A stretch of 55,255 nt of DNA from NCBI RefSeq assembly GCF_000003815.2, contig NC_049985.1, positions 20,619,243 to 20,674,497 on the forward strand. Direction: 5' to 3'. This DNA comes from Branchiostoma floridae. Taxonomy: Eukaryota; Chordata; Leptocardii; Amphioxiformes; Branchiostomatidae. Position 1 is the first letter of the stretch. Each line of letters opens with the position of its first letter. The position numbers were made by a program, and so were the translations under genes. Under the pieces are notes generated by a model. The model did no database searches. It was not told the DNA's origin and saw only the letters and a list, made by a program, of their open reading frames with translations. Shown here piece by piece: positions 46,629 to 55,255 of this stretch.

Positions 46629-48875
46629 TCAGTGTGTGTCCTCATTAATGTCCTTGTACATCCCATTCCACTGTGCCTTGTCCGCTGCCTGGTCCCGCAG
46701 CCATTTTAACATATAGGGCGCCTTCTTGACATNNNNNNNNNNNNNNNNNNNNNNNNNNNNNNNNNNNNNNNNNNNNNNNNNNNNNNNNNNNNNNNNNNNN
46801 NNNNNNNNNNNNNNNNNNNNNNNNNNNNNNNNNNNNNNNTTTTGGGCAGGTGATGACTCAGGCATACGTAGTATGTGTCCAAAAAAGTGCCAACTGCGAC
46901 GGTGTACTTCGTTGTGTAGTGGAGAAGTTTTGCACTGCTTGTAGAGGTTTATGTTGCTGATGTAGTTGGGGTAGATGTAGCCGGCTATACGTCTCAGCTG
47001 CTTTCGGTGCCATATGTCTATCTTACTTGCAAGCTGCTCCGTAAGTCCCCATGTCCCGGCGTTGTATAGCAGTACAGGTAGAACATACACGTGGAAGAGC
47101 TTCAGCTTCAGTTCCAGTGAGACAGCTTTTGCTCCCCACATGTAGAACATGTTGTTCATGGCGAGGTTGGCCAGCTGCATTCTGCTCTCGATGTCATCTG
47201 TGATGCCGAGACGGGAGCCTACAGACTTCGCCTTTCTCCACACTTCCTCCTCACGATCCTCTCTCCAGCAGATGTGCACCCGCTCCGTTTTGCTGGCGTT
47301 GGCTTGCAGCTTCCATTCCGGCAGGATCTTGACTGCGTTCTCGTGTATCTCTTCTAGATGTTGATGAGATGTGCTGAAGAAGTCAAGGTCATCTGCATAT
47401 TGAGTCTCAGGGGGTAGCCGAAGCCTCTTATCTTCAACGGGGGTGGGTGGGCAGCGCTTTCGCAAGTCACGGAGGGCTGCCTCGTAGTAAACGTTGAATA
47501 GCTGAGGACTCAGGCTGTCGCCCTGCGGTGAGCCAACAACTGCATGGAAAGGCGGAGCTGTTTCATCACGCACACGTACAGCGAGTGTTGTCTCGGTCAG
47601 CAGGGCCTGTACCATGCGTACTGTGTCGTTGTCGTCTACCACGTCTGTTAATACCGATAAGACCTGAGCTCTGTCTACAGTATCAAATGCGCGGCTGAGA
47701 TCGATTCCCAAGACATGGACATCCCACACTCTTGTCATGACCAGGTCAGCAAGAATTCGCTTGGTGAAGATGATGTCGGCCGTACTATGGCCTTGGCGGT
47801 AGGCTGACTGCGACCTCGGCAGATAGCAGGACACCTGCGGTTTACATCGCTCGAGCACAATAAGTGAAAAGATCTTTCTCACGCCGTTCAGTAACACTAT
47901 CGGACGAAGGCTGCTGCACGGGCCTCGCGGCTTGCCTGGTTTCTGTAGAGGGACCAGGATGCCTTGTCCTAAGGCTGGCATAACTTCTCCCTTGCTGAAC
48001 ATAGCGTTGGGTATCTTTGCTATCGTGTTAGCCATGGGATCGTCGGGCTGGGAGGAGCAGTGTTTCAACAGTTCGTTCGCGACACCGTCCGCCCCAAAGC
48101 TGCGTCCGTTCTTGAGCCGTGAAGCTGCCTTAGCGACCTCTATGGCTGATACTGGGGTACAGAGAGGCTCTGCTTCAAACGGAGGGAGTGGTGCCGCGTC
48201 GACGTTGAAGAGACTATTGAAGTACTTTGCGATGACTTTGGCCTGGTCTAAGGGTTTGACAAGCATTTCGCCATTAGCTGAATGTATCGCGAGGGGTGCT
48301 CCGCCACTGGACCTGAGGACCTTCATGGCTGCGAACATTCTAGCATTGTCGCCCTTGATGGCCTCTACCTCTGCTGCTTGGGCATGTAACTTAGCTTTGA
48401 CTAGTTCACGTACCCTTTTGCGCTGGTTGTTTTGCAGCCTCCTTCGCTCTGCTGTGAGCGCCTTCACCTTGTCGTGCATAGCGCGAGTCAGAGTGCCCCT
48501 TTTCAGCTGCTGTATGCGTTGCCGCAGATCTTTCTGATCCTTCGACATCTTTGCGACTAGAGGGTCGTCGGTGAAGTATGTTTGTGTGCGTTTTTTGCGC
48601 TGTTCTGTACCCAGAACTTTCTTCCCCTGCTCTACCAGTAACGTCGCAGCTTCGTCCCATGTGACGGGTTCCTGTTCCGTCACAGCCACAGAAACAGCGG
48701 ATCTCCACTGCTCCTGTTTGTCTCTGCTGCCTCGGAGCTCTTCCAGCCGGATGGTCTTTGCCCGTGATGCTTGTTTGGAGAACCAAAGCTTTTGTGGAGA
48801 AGAGATGGTAGTGATCACCATGCGGTGGTCAGTGCTGATCTCTGGGACATGGTGAGCTCTGGCCTGTGTGACCAT
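46629..48875 (-). CDS. LINE reverse transcriptase region
   Basis: Copies the element RNA at the nicked target. Motifs in order: STDHRMV (end of endonuclease), SFGADGVANELLKHC, LRPIVLLNGVRKIF, SAYRQGHSTADI, VLGIDLSRAFDTVDR (motif A), VVGSPQGDSLSPQLFNV (motif B), YADDLDFFS (motif C, catalytic Asp pair), then thumb and a C-terminal stretch with HRKQLRRIAGY and RSWHFFGHILRMPES. Frame is open over 748 codons apart from a 107-N gap, so the copy may be recent. No stop or frameshift is seen in the visible part. Confidence 0.92.
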   Translation of the reverse strand: MVTQARAHHVPEISTDHRMVITTISSPQKLWFSKQASRAKTIRLEELRGSRDKQEQWRSAVSVAVTEQEPVTWDEAATLLVEQGKKVLGTEQRKKRTQTYFTDDPLVAKMSKDQKDLRQRIQQLKRGTLTRAMHDKVKALTAERRRLQNNQRKRVRELVKAKLHAQAAEVEAIKGDNARMFAAMKVLRSSGGAPLAIHSANGEMLVKPLDQAKVIAKYFNSLFNVDAAPLPPFEAEPLCTPVSAIEVAKAASRLKNGRSFGADGVANELLKHCSSQPDDPMANTIAKIPNAMFSKGEVMPALGQGILVPLQKPGKPRGPCSSLRPIVLLNGVRKIFSLIVLERCKPQVSCYLPRSQSAYRQGHSTADIIFTKRILADLVMTRVWDVHVLGIDLSRAFDTVDRAQVLSVLTDVVDDNDTVRMVQALLTETTLAVRVRDETAPPFHAVVGSPQGDSLSPQLFNVYYEAALRDLRKRCPPTPVEDKRLRLPPETQYADDLDFFSTSHQHLEEIHENAVKILPEWKLQANASKTERVHICWREDREEEVWRKAKSVGSRLGITDDIESRMQLANLAMNNMFYMWGAKAVSLELKLKLFHVYVLPVLLYNAGTWGLTEQLASKIDIWHRKQLRRIAGYIYPNYISNINLYKQCKTSPLHNEVHRRSWHFFGHILRMPESSPAQXXXXXXXXXXXXXXXXXXXXXXXXXXXXXXXXXXXXXVKKAPYMLKWLRDQAADKAQWNGMYKDINEDTH
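46733..46839. other. Assembly gap (107 N)
   Basis: Inside the C-terminal part of the LINE frame. Confidence 1.
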
Positions 48876-49914
48876 ACGCGTCTGACTGATTCGTCCGAGG
48901 ACAAAGTNNNNNNNNNNNNNNNNNNNNNNNNNNNNNNNNNNNNNNNNNNNNNNNNNNNNNNNNNNNNNNNNNNNNNNNNNNNNNNNNNNNNNNNNNNNNN
49001 NNNNNNNNNNNNNNNNNNNNNNNNNNNNNNNNNNNNNNNNNNNNNNNNNNNNNNNNNNNNNNNNNNNNNNNNNNNNNNNNNNNNNNNNNNNNNNNNNNNN
49101 NNNNNNNNNNNNNNNNNNNNNNNNNNNNNNNNNNNNNNNNNNNNNNNNNNNNNNNNNNNNNNNNNNNNNNNNNNNNNNNNNNNNNNNNNNNNNNNNNNNN
49201 NNNNNNNNNNNNNNNNNNNNNNNNNNNNNNNNNNNNNNNNNNNNNNNNNNNNNNNNNNNNNNNNNNNNNNNNNNNNNNNNNNNNNNNNNNNNNNNNNNNN
49301 NNNNNNNNNNNNNNNAAAGTGTTGAGAGCCACTAGGCTATGTTGTTGACAGAAGTGTAACAGACTGGTACCATTCTCGTTTCGACGACCTTTACCCCATC
49401 GCCCCACCTCTCGACCGACTCTGCCTGCTCCCAGTTTGGAGTTAAAGTCCCCCGCCAAGTACAATAGAGACCTTGAAGGATAGAAGTGAACGGCTGCCGA
49501 CAGTTGTAGGTAGAACCGTTCCCTCTCCTTGGGGTACCTCTGGCATGTCTGGCTGGTTGGTCCATATGCAAAGACCACGACGAGGGGTTGATAGTTTTTC
49601 TCATTGAAACCGATCTTCACGCCAAAAATGCGATCTCCAAATTGTTTATATCCCTGGATTCCCTTAGCTAGCCAACGGCTCACCCATATCCCAACTCCTC
49701 GTTGGTAGCCTTGATCTTGACCTAGCAGCTTTAGGTGACCATGACGCATGACTAGAGATTCCTCACTTGCAACCTTGGTCTCTTGCAGACAACACACATC
49801 CACTCTCTTCCTTGCAAGTAGTTCATCTGGCTCCTGTCGCTTGCTGATCTGTGAGAGTCCTCTGACATTCAGAGTGGCAATTTGGATCTTGGAACGGATG
49901 AACTGGGCAGACAT
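48829..49914 (-). CDS. LINE endonuclease region
   Basis: Reads MSAQFIRSKIQIATLNVRGL, then DVCCLQETK, GVGIWVSRWL, VVVFAYGPTS and LAGDFNSKLGAGR: successive motifs of the endonuclease/exonuclease/phosphatase fold that nicks target DNA for insertion. A 408-N gap (48908-49315) removes the following part. Beyond the gap the catalytic SDHRMV-type motif (STDHRMV) is in the frame of the reverse transcriptase, so the two are probably one continuous frame and the gap length is not exact. A start at 49914 is preferred because 49929-49939 appears to be the target duplication. Confidence 0.8.
   Translation of the reverse strand: MSAQFIRSKIQIATLNVRGLSQISKRQEPDELLARKRVDVCCLQETKVASEESLVMRHGHLKLLGQDQGYQRGVGIWVSRWLAKGIQGYKQFGDRIFGVKIGFNEKNYQPLVVVFAYGPTSQTCQRYPKERERFYLQLSAAVHFYPSRSLLYLAGDFNSKLGAGRVGREVGRWGKGRRNENGTSLLHFCQQHSLVALNTXXXXXXXXXXXXXXXXXXXXXXXXXXXXXXXXXXXXXXXXXXXXXXXXXXXXXXXXXXXXXXXXXXXXXXXXXXXXXXXXXXXXXXXXXXXXXXXXXXXXXXXXXXXXXXXXXXXXXXXXXXXXXXXXXXXXXXXXXLCPRTNQSDAYGHTGQSSPCPRDQH
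48908..49315. other. Assembly gap (408 N)
   Basis: Inside the LINE endonuclease; its length breaks the frame between endonuclease and reverse transcriptase. Confidence 1.
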
Positions 49915-49939
49915 TCGTTCTACATTATATCGATTATAA

Positions 49940-50875
49940 CTGTTGAGAAATCGGCCGGCTTGGGTCCGCAATACACACTGAAGAAAGTGGCGGATTCTAG
50001 GTCATACGGGGTCATTGGGATAGTCTATTAAACTAGGGGTGGAAATGTTGCTCGCGGTGTGATTATACTCTACATTTAACTATATAAAATGTATCTGTTG
50101 AAGAAGTTGCATGAATAGGAAAAACTGCTACTAAAACGTTTGACTTCATTATGTATTTATCTGAAATAAAAGATGTCTGTGTTTCGTTAAAAAAAACTGC
50201 TCGCCTCTGCTTGCATGCAGTGAAGTGACCCAAGCTCGAAAATTCCGTTTAGACACGCTTCCGACTGTTTTTCTCGTTCAATATTTGCCTTTGTAGTGGT
50301 GTTGGGACATTGACTCCAACAACAGAAGAGAAACAAAACCACACGTGTTATTTTCATGGGCAATATTGCCAAAATGAACCAGTCGGTCTTCTGCCGAACT
50401 GCCGATTTTCGGAAAGAACCGTGTTCCGGCGAATCCTGCGGCGTCCGGTTGTGGTTAACCATAGCGGTAAGATGATTTTTGCAAGCAAACTTGCCCATAA
50501 ACTTCTTTTCTAATCCGTGTATCGTACTTTTTTTTGCCATGTTGTAGGTATGGCTGTCTAAGGTCCACTGTACCCGTATGTTATGTATGACGTCAAAACC
50601 ATGAAACAAGCCCGAATCCAATCCAAATGCTGTTCACATGAGAATTCTGGTCAATCGGATTGCGCGCCAATCCACCCAATCCACCTCGCGAGGATTCCTC
50701 ACAAATGTCCACAATTTCTGCCAAAAAACATTGATCAGATAAACATTCCCAAATTGGCATAACAGTGCTGGCATACAATAGGGTTTTCCATTTTCCATTT
50801 CACTTTAAACATTTTAACCTCCCAAAATGAACAAAATAACACTTCAGTGTGAAGGCAGAAATTGTCAATTTTCAT
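49940..50875. other. Unassigned region between LINE and MITE
   Basis: No gene recognised. GTTCACATG with nearby AATCGGATT (50630-50665) echoes the left edge of the element at 45302, so the LINE may have landed in a larger old repeat. Confidence 0.35.
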
Positions 50876-51072
50876 AGTCTCTACCAGACTCCGGATCGCT
50901 GGAAAATCGTAGAAATGGAACAAATAGAGAGGAATATAACCGGCCAGGGAACAGCTCGCGATCCTCGGTCGCGTTACTGTTGCCTAGCCGGCTATATTCC
51001 TCTGGCCGGCATACTCTTCTATTTGTACCATTTTTACGATTTTTTCCAGCGACTCGGAGTCTGGGAGAGACT
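50876..51072. mobile_element. 197-base palindromic MITE
   Basis: AGTCTCTACCAGACTCCGGA ... GGCCAG is mirrored by CTGGCCGG ... CGGAGTCTGGGAGAGACT. A partial second copy is at 55164-55238. Confidence 0.87.
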
Positions 51073-51436
51073 ACAATTTTCACACCAGAGCCTACATTTG
51101 TACCCCAGGACCTCTCTAGATAGATTGGCTAGAAGTTGGACCACTTTGGACTCCCTCTACTACAAGGATGCTGATGTCAAAGCATAACTTTCGATGATCT
51201 GGTCAATACAAATCTTTTACACATCCCCAAAACTTTGCTATACTGAGTGATTGCACTAGATGCAGAACTATCAGAACCTTACATGTAACCATGCTGAGAC
51301 GCCTACAACTTACCAATCTGAAAACAGCCTTCCATGTAACCTGGTGGGTGTTATAATACCGGTAGTACATGTAACCCAGTACATGTATGAGTCACACAGT
51401 TCTACGAAGGACCATTGGGACAAAACCTGTTTTAGC

Positions 51437-51650
51437 GAAGGAGCTGTGTGCTCACAGCGAAGGGGCTGCATGCTCGGCGAAGGAGCTGTGTGCTCACAGC
51501 GAAGGGGCTGCATGCTCGGCGAAGGAGCTGTGTGCTGACAGCAAATGGGCTGTGTGCTCAGCGACGTACCTGTGTGCTCACAGCAAAGGGGCTGCATGCT
51601 CAGCAAAGGATCTGTGTGCTCACAGCAAAGGGCTGTGTGCACCAGGCTGA
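51437..51650. repeat. Minisatellite in left arm of the foldback element
   Basis: Units of about 33-39 bases built on GAAGGAGCTGTGTGCTCACA and GCGAAGGGGCTGCATGCTCG. The mirror array is at about 54765-54990. Confidence 0.88.
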
Positions 51651-51808
51651 AGTTGGCCGCCGATTGGTAGCCGCCGATCCAGCCGCCGATTCGTCATTAG
51701 ACAAAATATAGCATCCCATTCAGACGCCCATTCGAAGAAACAAAAAATTCCTAATTTCCTTTAAAAGCTTAAATGGATATCAATAACTGCTAGATATTGT
51801 CTGTTACC

Positions 51809-52423
51809 NNNNNNNNNNNNNNNNNNNNNNNNNNNNNNNNNNNNNNNNNNNNNNNNNNNNNNNNNNNNNNNNNNNNNNNNNNNNNNNNNNNNNNNNNNNN
51901 NNNNNNNNNNNNNNNNNNNNNNNNNNNNNNNNNNNNNNNNNNNNNNNNNNNNNNNNNNNNNNNNNNNNNNNNNNNNNNNNNNNNNNNNNNNNNNNNNNNN
52001 NNNNNNNNNNNNNNNNNNNNNNNNNNNNNNNNNNNNNNNNNNNNNNNNNNNNNNNNNNNNNNNNNNNNNNNNNNNNNNNNNNNNNNNNNNNNNNNNNNNN
52101 NNNNNNNNNNNNNNNNNNNNNNNNNNNNNNNNNNNNNNNNNNNNNNNNNNNNNNNNNNNNNNNNNNNNNNNNNNNNNNNNNNNNNNNNNNNNNNNNNNNN
52201 NNNNNNNNNNNNNNNNNNNNNNNNNNNNNNNNNNNNNNNNNNNNNNNNNNNNNNNNNNNNNNNNNNNNNNNNNNNNNNNNNNNNNNNNNNNNNNNNNNNN
52301 NNNNNNNNNNNNNNNNNNNNNNNNNNNNNNNNNNNNNNNNNNNNNNNNNNNNNNNNNNNNNNNNNNNNNNNNNNNNNNNNNNNNNNNNNNNNNNNNNNNN
52401 NNNNNNNNNNNNNNNNNNNNNNN
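51809..52423. other. Assembly gap (615 N)
   Basis: Unknown bases at the inner edge of the left arm of the foldback element. Confidence 1.
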
Positions 52424-53804
52424 TAGATATGGTTAGATCAGTGACTGTCACAGTTGATCACGCCAGCACTGTCAAAGTCAAAAGTGGACTGTTCTGGCCG
52501 TTTGTAGCGCCCTTGACGAGTAACATGTAAGACTTTTTCTTTGGTTTGCAAAACAATATAGTCATTGTTGACGTACGTCTCTTTTAAGAATTTATCTTTG
52601 AAGAAAATAAGTTTTGGTGACAATATACAATATAGTGTTGACAATACAGTGCGTATCTAATTTGAATATTCTCACGACACCCCCACATCTGGTGATCGTC
52701 ACGAGACTTACAAATACGTGTACCATACCTGCTCTGTTCTACACATATATGATTTGCTGGTCTTAAATGTCCTTGTGTCCCATCAACATGGGTCAACACC
52801 TGATCATTTTCTATCGGTTTGTGCTTCTATCAAACTTTATTCTATAAACCACAAGCGTATAAAATGAAAACTATGTCATAGTCGATCCAGGAAGTTATCA
52901 AATATTGAGTTCGGACACCTTACTGGATTTCTAAGCATACCATTTTTGTGAGCATGTTGTTAAAACTTCGTCCAAAAATGCACACAAAATCATAGTTAAT
53001 TCATCTTAGTGGAAACCGCAGCATCAGTGTCGAATGTACACTACACATCGCTGAGTCCTTACCTGAGAGTTTACTTGTCGTGCCTTCTTCCTCTGAATAC
53101 AGAGGTCAAAAGAGACCGTGTGATGTGTTCATTTAGAGTTATGTCAGCTGTATATTCAGGTCTTACCCATTTAGTTACAGGGGTGTTTAAACGTAATCTG
53201 AGGCGTATTGTCGGAATTCAGATGGCTGTAAATATTTTGTATTTAAAAAAATTCATTCAGGTTGAATTTGCAACTTGTTGCGTTACTTTTTTTCCACATT
53301 TTCACCATCAGTATACAATAGCAAGCCGTGAAAATATGTGATAGCCGATCGCGACCAATTCCCATTTGGACAAATATGGCTGACAAGTCAAGTGGTTGTG
53401 GGACTAGTTTATATTTAAAACATTCCCACGGCAAAACAAAGTCGTTTTCATACGCCGTGAACATCACTGTTTAGTGTTACTGTAGTGTCAACTTATGTTG
53501 TATAAAATTGTGACTTGATGACAAGATTCTATAATACATCTTTTTTTCTGCTCAGGTGCTGTGAATACACATGAATACTTTTTTTGGGGTTCGTAATTAT
53601 TCATTTCACCGTGTATAACACCATGGTAGGAAAGTTGTACTGTCTGTACTATGTATTAAGAGAGTAGTTACGGATCAGTAACAGTTGATCACGCCAGCAC
53701 TGTCAAAGTTAAAAGTGGACTGTTCTGTCCGTTTGTAGCACCTTTGCCGAGTAACCACTATTTGTGGCTTCCGACTGGCGGTTGGTAAATGTGCCGGGTT
53801 TTCC

Positions 53805-53925
53805 ATTACAGTGCAGTACTCACATGCATGGATGGTTCACCCGCGAACTCAGAACCACCGCGAATACTCCATTTTCCCTCTACCGCTAAATCTAAATCCC
53901 CGCAAACGTAAATGCATTTACAGTA
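53805..53925. mobile_element. Truncated relative of the 5894-6107 MITE
   Basis: ACCACCGCGAATACTCCATT and AAATGCATTTACAGTA match the right half of that element. Nested within the foldback element. Around 52450-52510 and 53683-53750 a duplicated block (GTTGATCACGCCAGCACTGT) is also seen. Confidence 0.65.
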
Positions 53926-54764
53926 CTCGGTAAAAATGACTATAAACTCTCTACGCTCTTGTTATTTGCGTCGACATGTAAGCCCCAAACATGTGGACGC
54001 CTGTCAGTATAATTAGTTCATTTTCGAATCGGTCCAACATCAGGTCCACTGTTTTACGTCCGGTTTTACTGGACAGGTCCAACAAGAAAAATCGGTATAA
54101 TTATACTTCACTGCACAACCTTTTCAGCCATGCTAATATCTATTGTCGTGTTGCAGCAGAATATGAGAAATGTGAACTCAAATTTTGGACTCTTGAAACC
54201 TCTTTCACGGTGTACTTTGTTATGATGCTGACTTGAACCTTTTTTCTACCTTAAAATAGTATGAACTTCTTAATTTCATTATGTGACAGACGAATAAATT
54301 ACATGTAGTAATTTGGGTGATTTGGTATAGGGGAAGTTTTTGCACAAAATGTGGAGAGAAGTACCACATTATAGATCCAGTGTACACTGCATCAAAGGTA
54401 CATAAAGTCTGTTTTGTTTTCCTAAAATCAGTTCCCCTCAATATGCTGTAAAATACAACAGGTTTTTCATAAAAGCAACAGTTGCCATGTAAAATCTAGA
54501 TCTGGCTTCTTTTGGCTCCACCCCTAGACTTGTTTCCATTTTTGTACTGAACACATATGCCAAGTTTCATGCTTTAACCATAATTTGAGCAATTTTTGCA
54601 CCAATCCCCTAGACAATTCCCTATGAAATTAGGAATTTTTAGTTTCTTCGAATGGGCGTCTGAATGGGATCCTATGTTTTGTCTAATGACGAATCGGCGG
54701 CTGGATCTTAGGCTACCAATCGGCGGCCAACTTCAGCCAACACAGATCCTTCGCCGAGCATGCA

Positions 54765-54990
54765 GCCCCTTTGCTGTGAGCACACAGCTCTTTCGCTATG
54801 AGCACACAGGTACTTCGCTGAGCACACAGCCCATTCGCTGTGAGAACACAGCTCCTTCCCCGAGCACACATCCCATTTGCTGTCAGCACACAGCTCCTTC
54901 GCCGAGCACGCAGCCCATTCGCTGTGAGCACACAGCTCATTCGCCGAGCATGCAGCCCCTTCGCTGTGAGCACATAGCTCCTTCGCTAAA
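54765..54990. repeat. Minisatellite in right arm of the foldback element (inverted)
   Basis: Same units as 51437-51650 on the opposite strand, with a different number and order of variants. Confidence 0.88.
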
Positions 54991-55163
54991 ACAGGTTTTG
55001 TCCCAATGGTCCTTCGTACAGTTCTACGAAACATTGTTTTGACAATGTATAAACAGCATGCATGCCTTAATAGATCCCCCACCCAGATACAAATCCAGAG
55101 GAGTACACAAACCTCATTATCCAGTCATGGTCCAATGACACAAATCTCTCAACAGTAAACAAT

Positions 55164-55238
55164 AGTCTCTACCAGACTCCGGGTCGCTGGAAAACCGTAG
55201 AAATGGAACAAATAGAGGAGTATTAAGCCGGCCAGTTT
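55164..55238. mobile_element. Left half of a second 50876-type MITE at the window edge
   Basis: AGTCTCTACCAGACTCCGGG and CGTAGAAATGGAACAAATAG match 50876 onward to GGCCGGCCAG; then a T-run and the window ends. Confidence 0.8.
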
Positions 55239-55255
55239 TTTTTTTTTTTCTTTTT

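Larger units (their letters stand above)
46549..49928 (-). mobile_element. Non-LTR retrotransposon (LINE), minus strand, two gaps
   Basis: Apurinic-type endonuclease followed by reverse transcriptase, 3' end in an (ATT)n tail at 46549-46566. ATCGATTATAA occurs at both edges (46538-46548 and 49929-49939), a candidate 11-base target duplication. The element starts close to the endonuclease, so it is probably 5' truncated. The clade cannot be fixed by eye. Confidence 0.8.
51403..55018. mobile_element. 3.6-kb foldback DNA transposon with minisatellite-bearing arms
   Basis: Left arm 51403 to about 51770 and right arm about 54605-55018 are inverted copies: TACGAAGGACCATTGGGACA at the outer ends, GTTGGCCGCCGATTGG, CCAGCCGCCGATTCGTCATT and CAGACGCCCATTCGAAGAAA inward. 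The centre (52424-54600) has no transposase that I can recognise, but 615 bases are missing. Confidence 0.87.

Noticed and set aside
51387-51711. Open frames with repeated CAHSEGAACSAKEL-type peptide at the foldback arms.
   Set aside because: Open in several frames and on both strands because the unit lacks stops; located in transposon arms with no start or splice context.

Overview
The window looks like animal genomic DNA, most probably from a cephalochordate (lancelet). The evidence is short exons with GT-AG introns, receptors of the vertebrate gp130 type, and very dense inverted-repeat transposons. The species is inferred from this style and was not tested. Six-frame open frames are mostly uninformative; the genes below were assembled by eye from splice sites, codon phase and the similarity of the two genes to each other.

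Two large class I cytokine receptor genes (gp130/LIFR/Domeless type) lie tail to tail. Gene P (+ strand, exons from before base 1 to 12825) enters the window inside the first cytokine-binding domain (D1). It continues with D2, five further fibronectin III (FN3) domains, a membrane segment, a Box 1 motif and a tyrosine-rich tail. Its 15 exons give 1030 codons plus stop, all in phase. Gene M (- strand, 43062 down to 16115) is complete: signal peptide, two Ig domains, D1, D2, three FN3 domains, membrane segment, Box 1 and tail, 1116 codons with one choice of D1 exon. The genes match exon for exon over most of their length, so they are inverted paralogues. Their 3' ends face each other across 12826-16114.

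The most striking feature is in gene M. The exon for the second half of D1 is present five times in a row (A-E, 32865 down to 29471). Every copy enters in phase 2 and leaves in phase 1, so no two copies can be joined in frame: exactly one fits between the flanking exons. This is the arrangement of mutually exclusive alternative exons, placed in a domain that helps form the ligand-binding region. B, C and D are open; A has an in-frame TGA and E a one-base frameshift.

The introns and the region upstream of gene M hold many mobile elements: about twenty inverted-repeat (MITE-like) elements, a tRNA-derived SINE with perfect 13-base target duplications, a non-LTR retrotransposon with endonuclease and reverse transcriptase, a 3.6-kb foldback element, and a 680-base palindrome ending 22 bases from the first donor of gene M. 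In gene P, the 3' edge of one exon with its splice donor has become a 75-base minisatellite of about 15 copies. Five runs of N interrupt the sequence.
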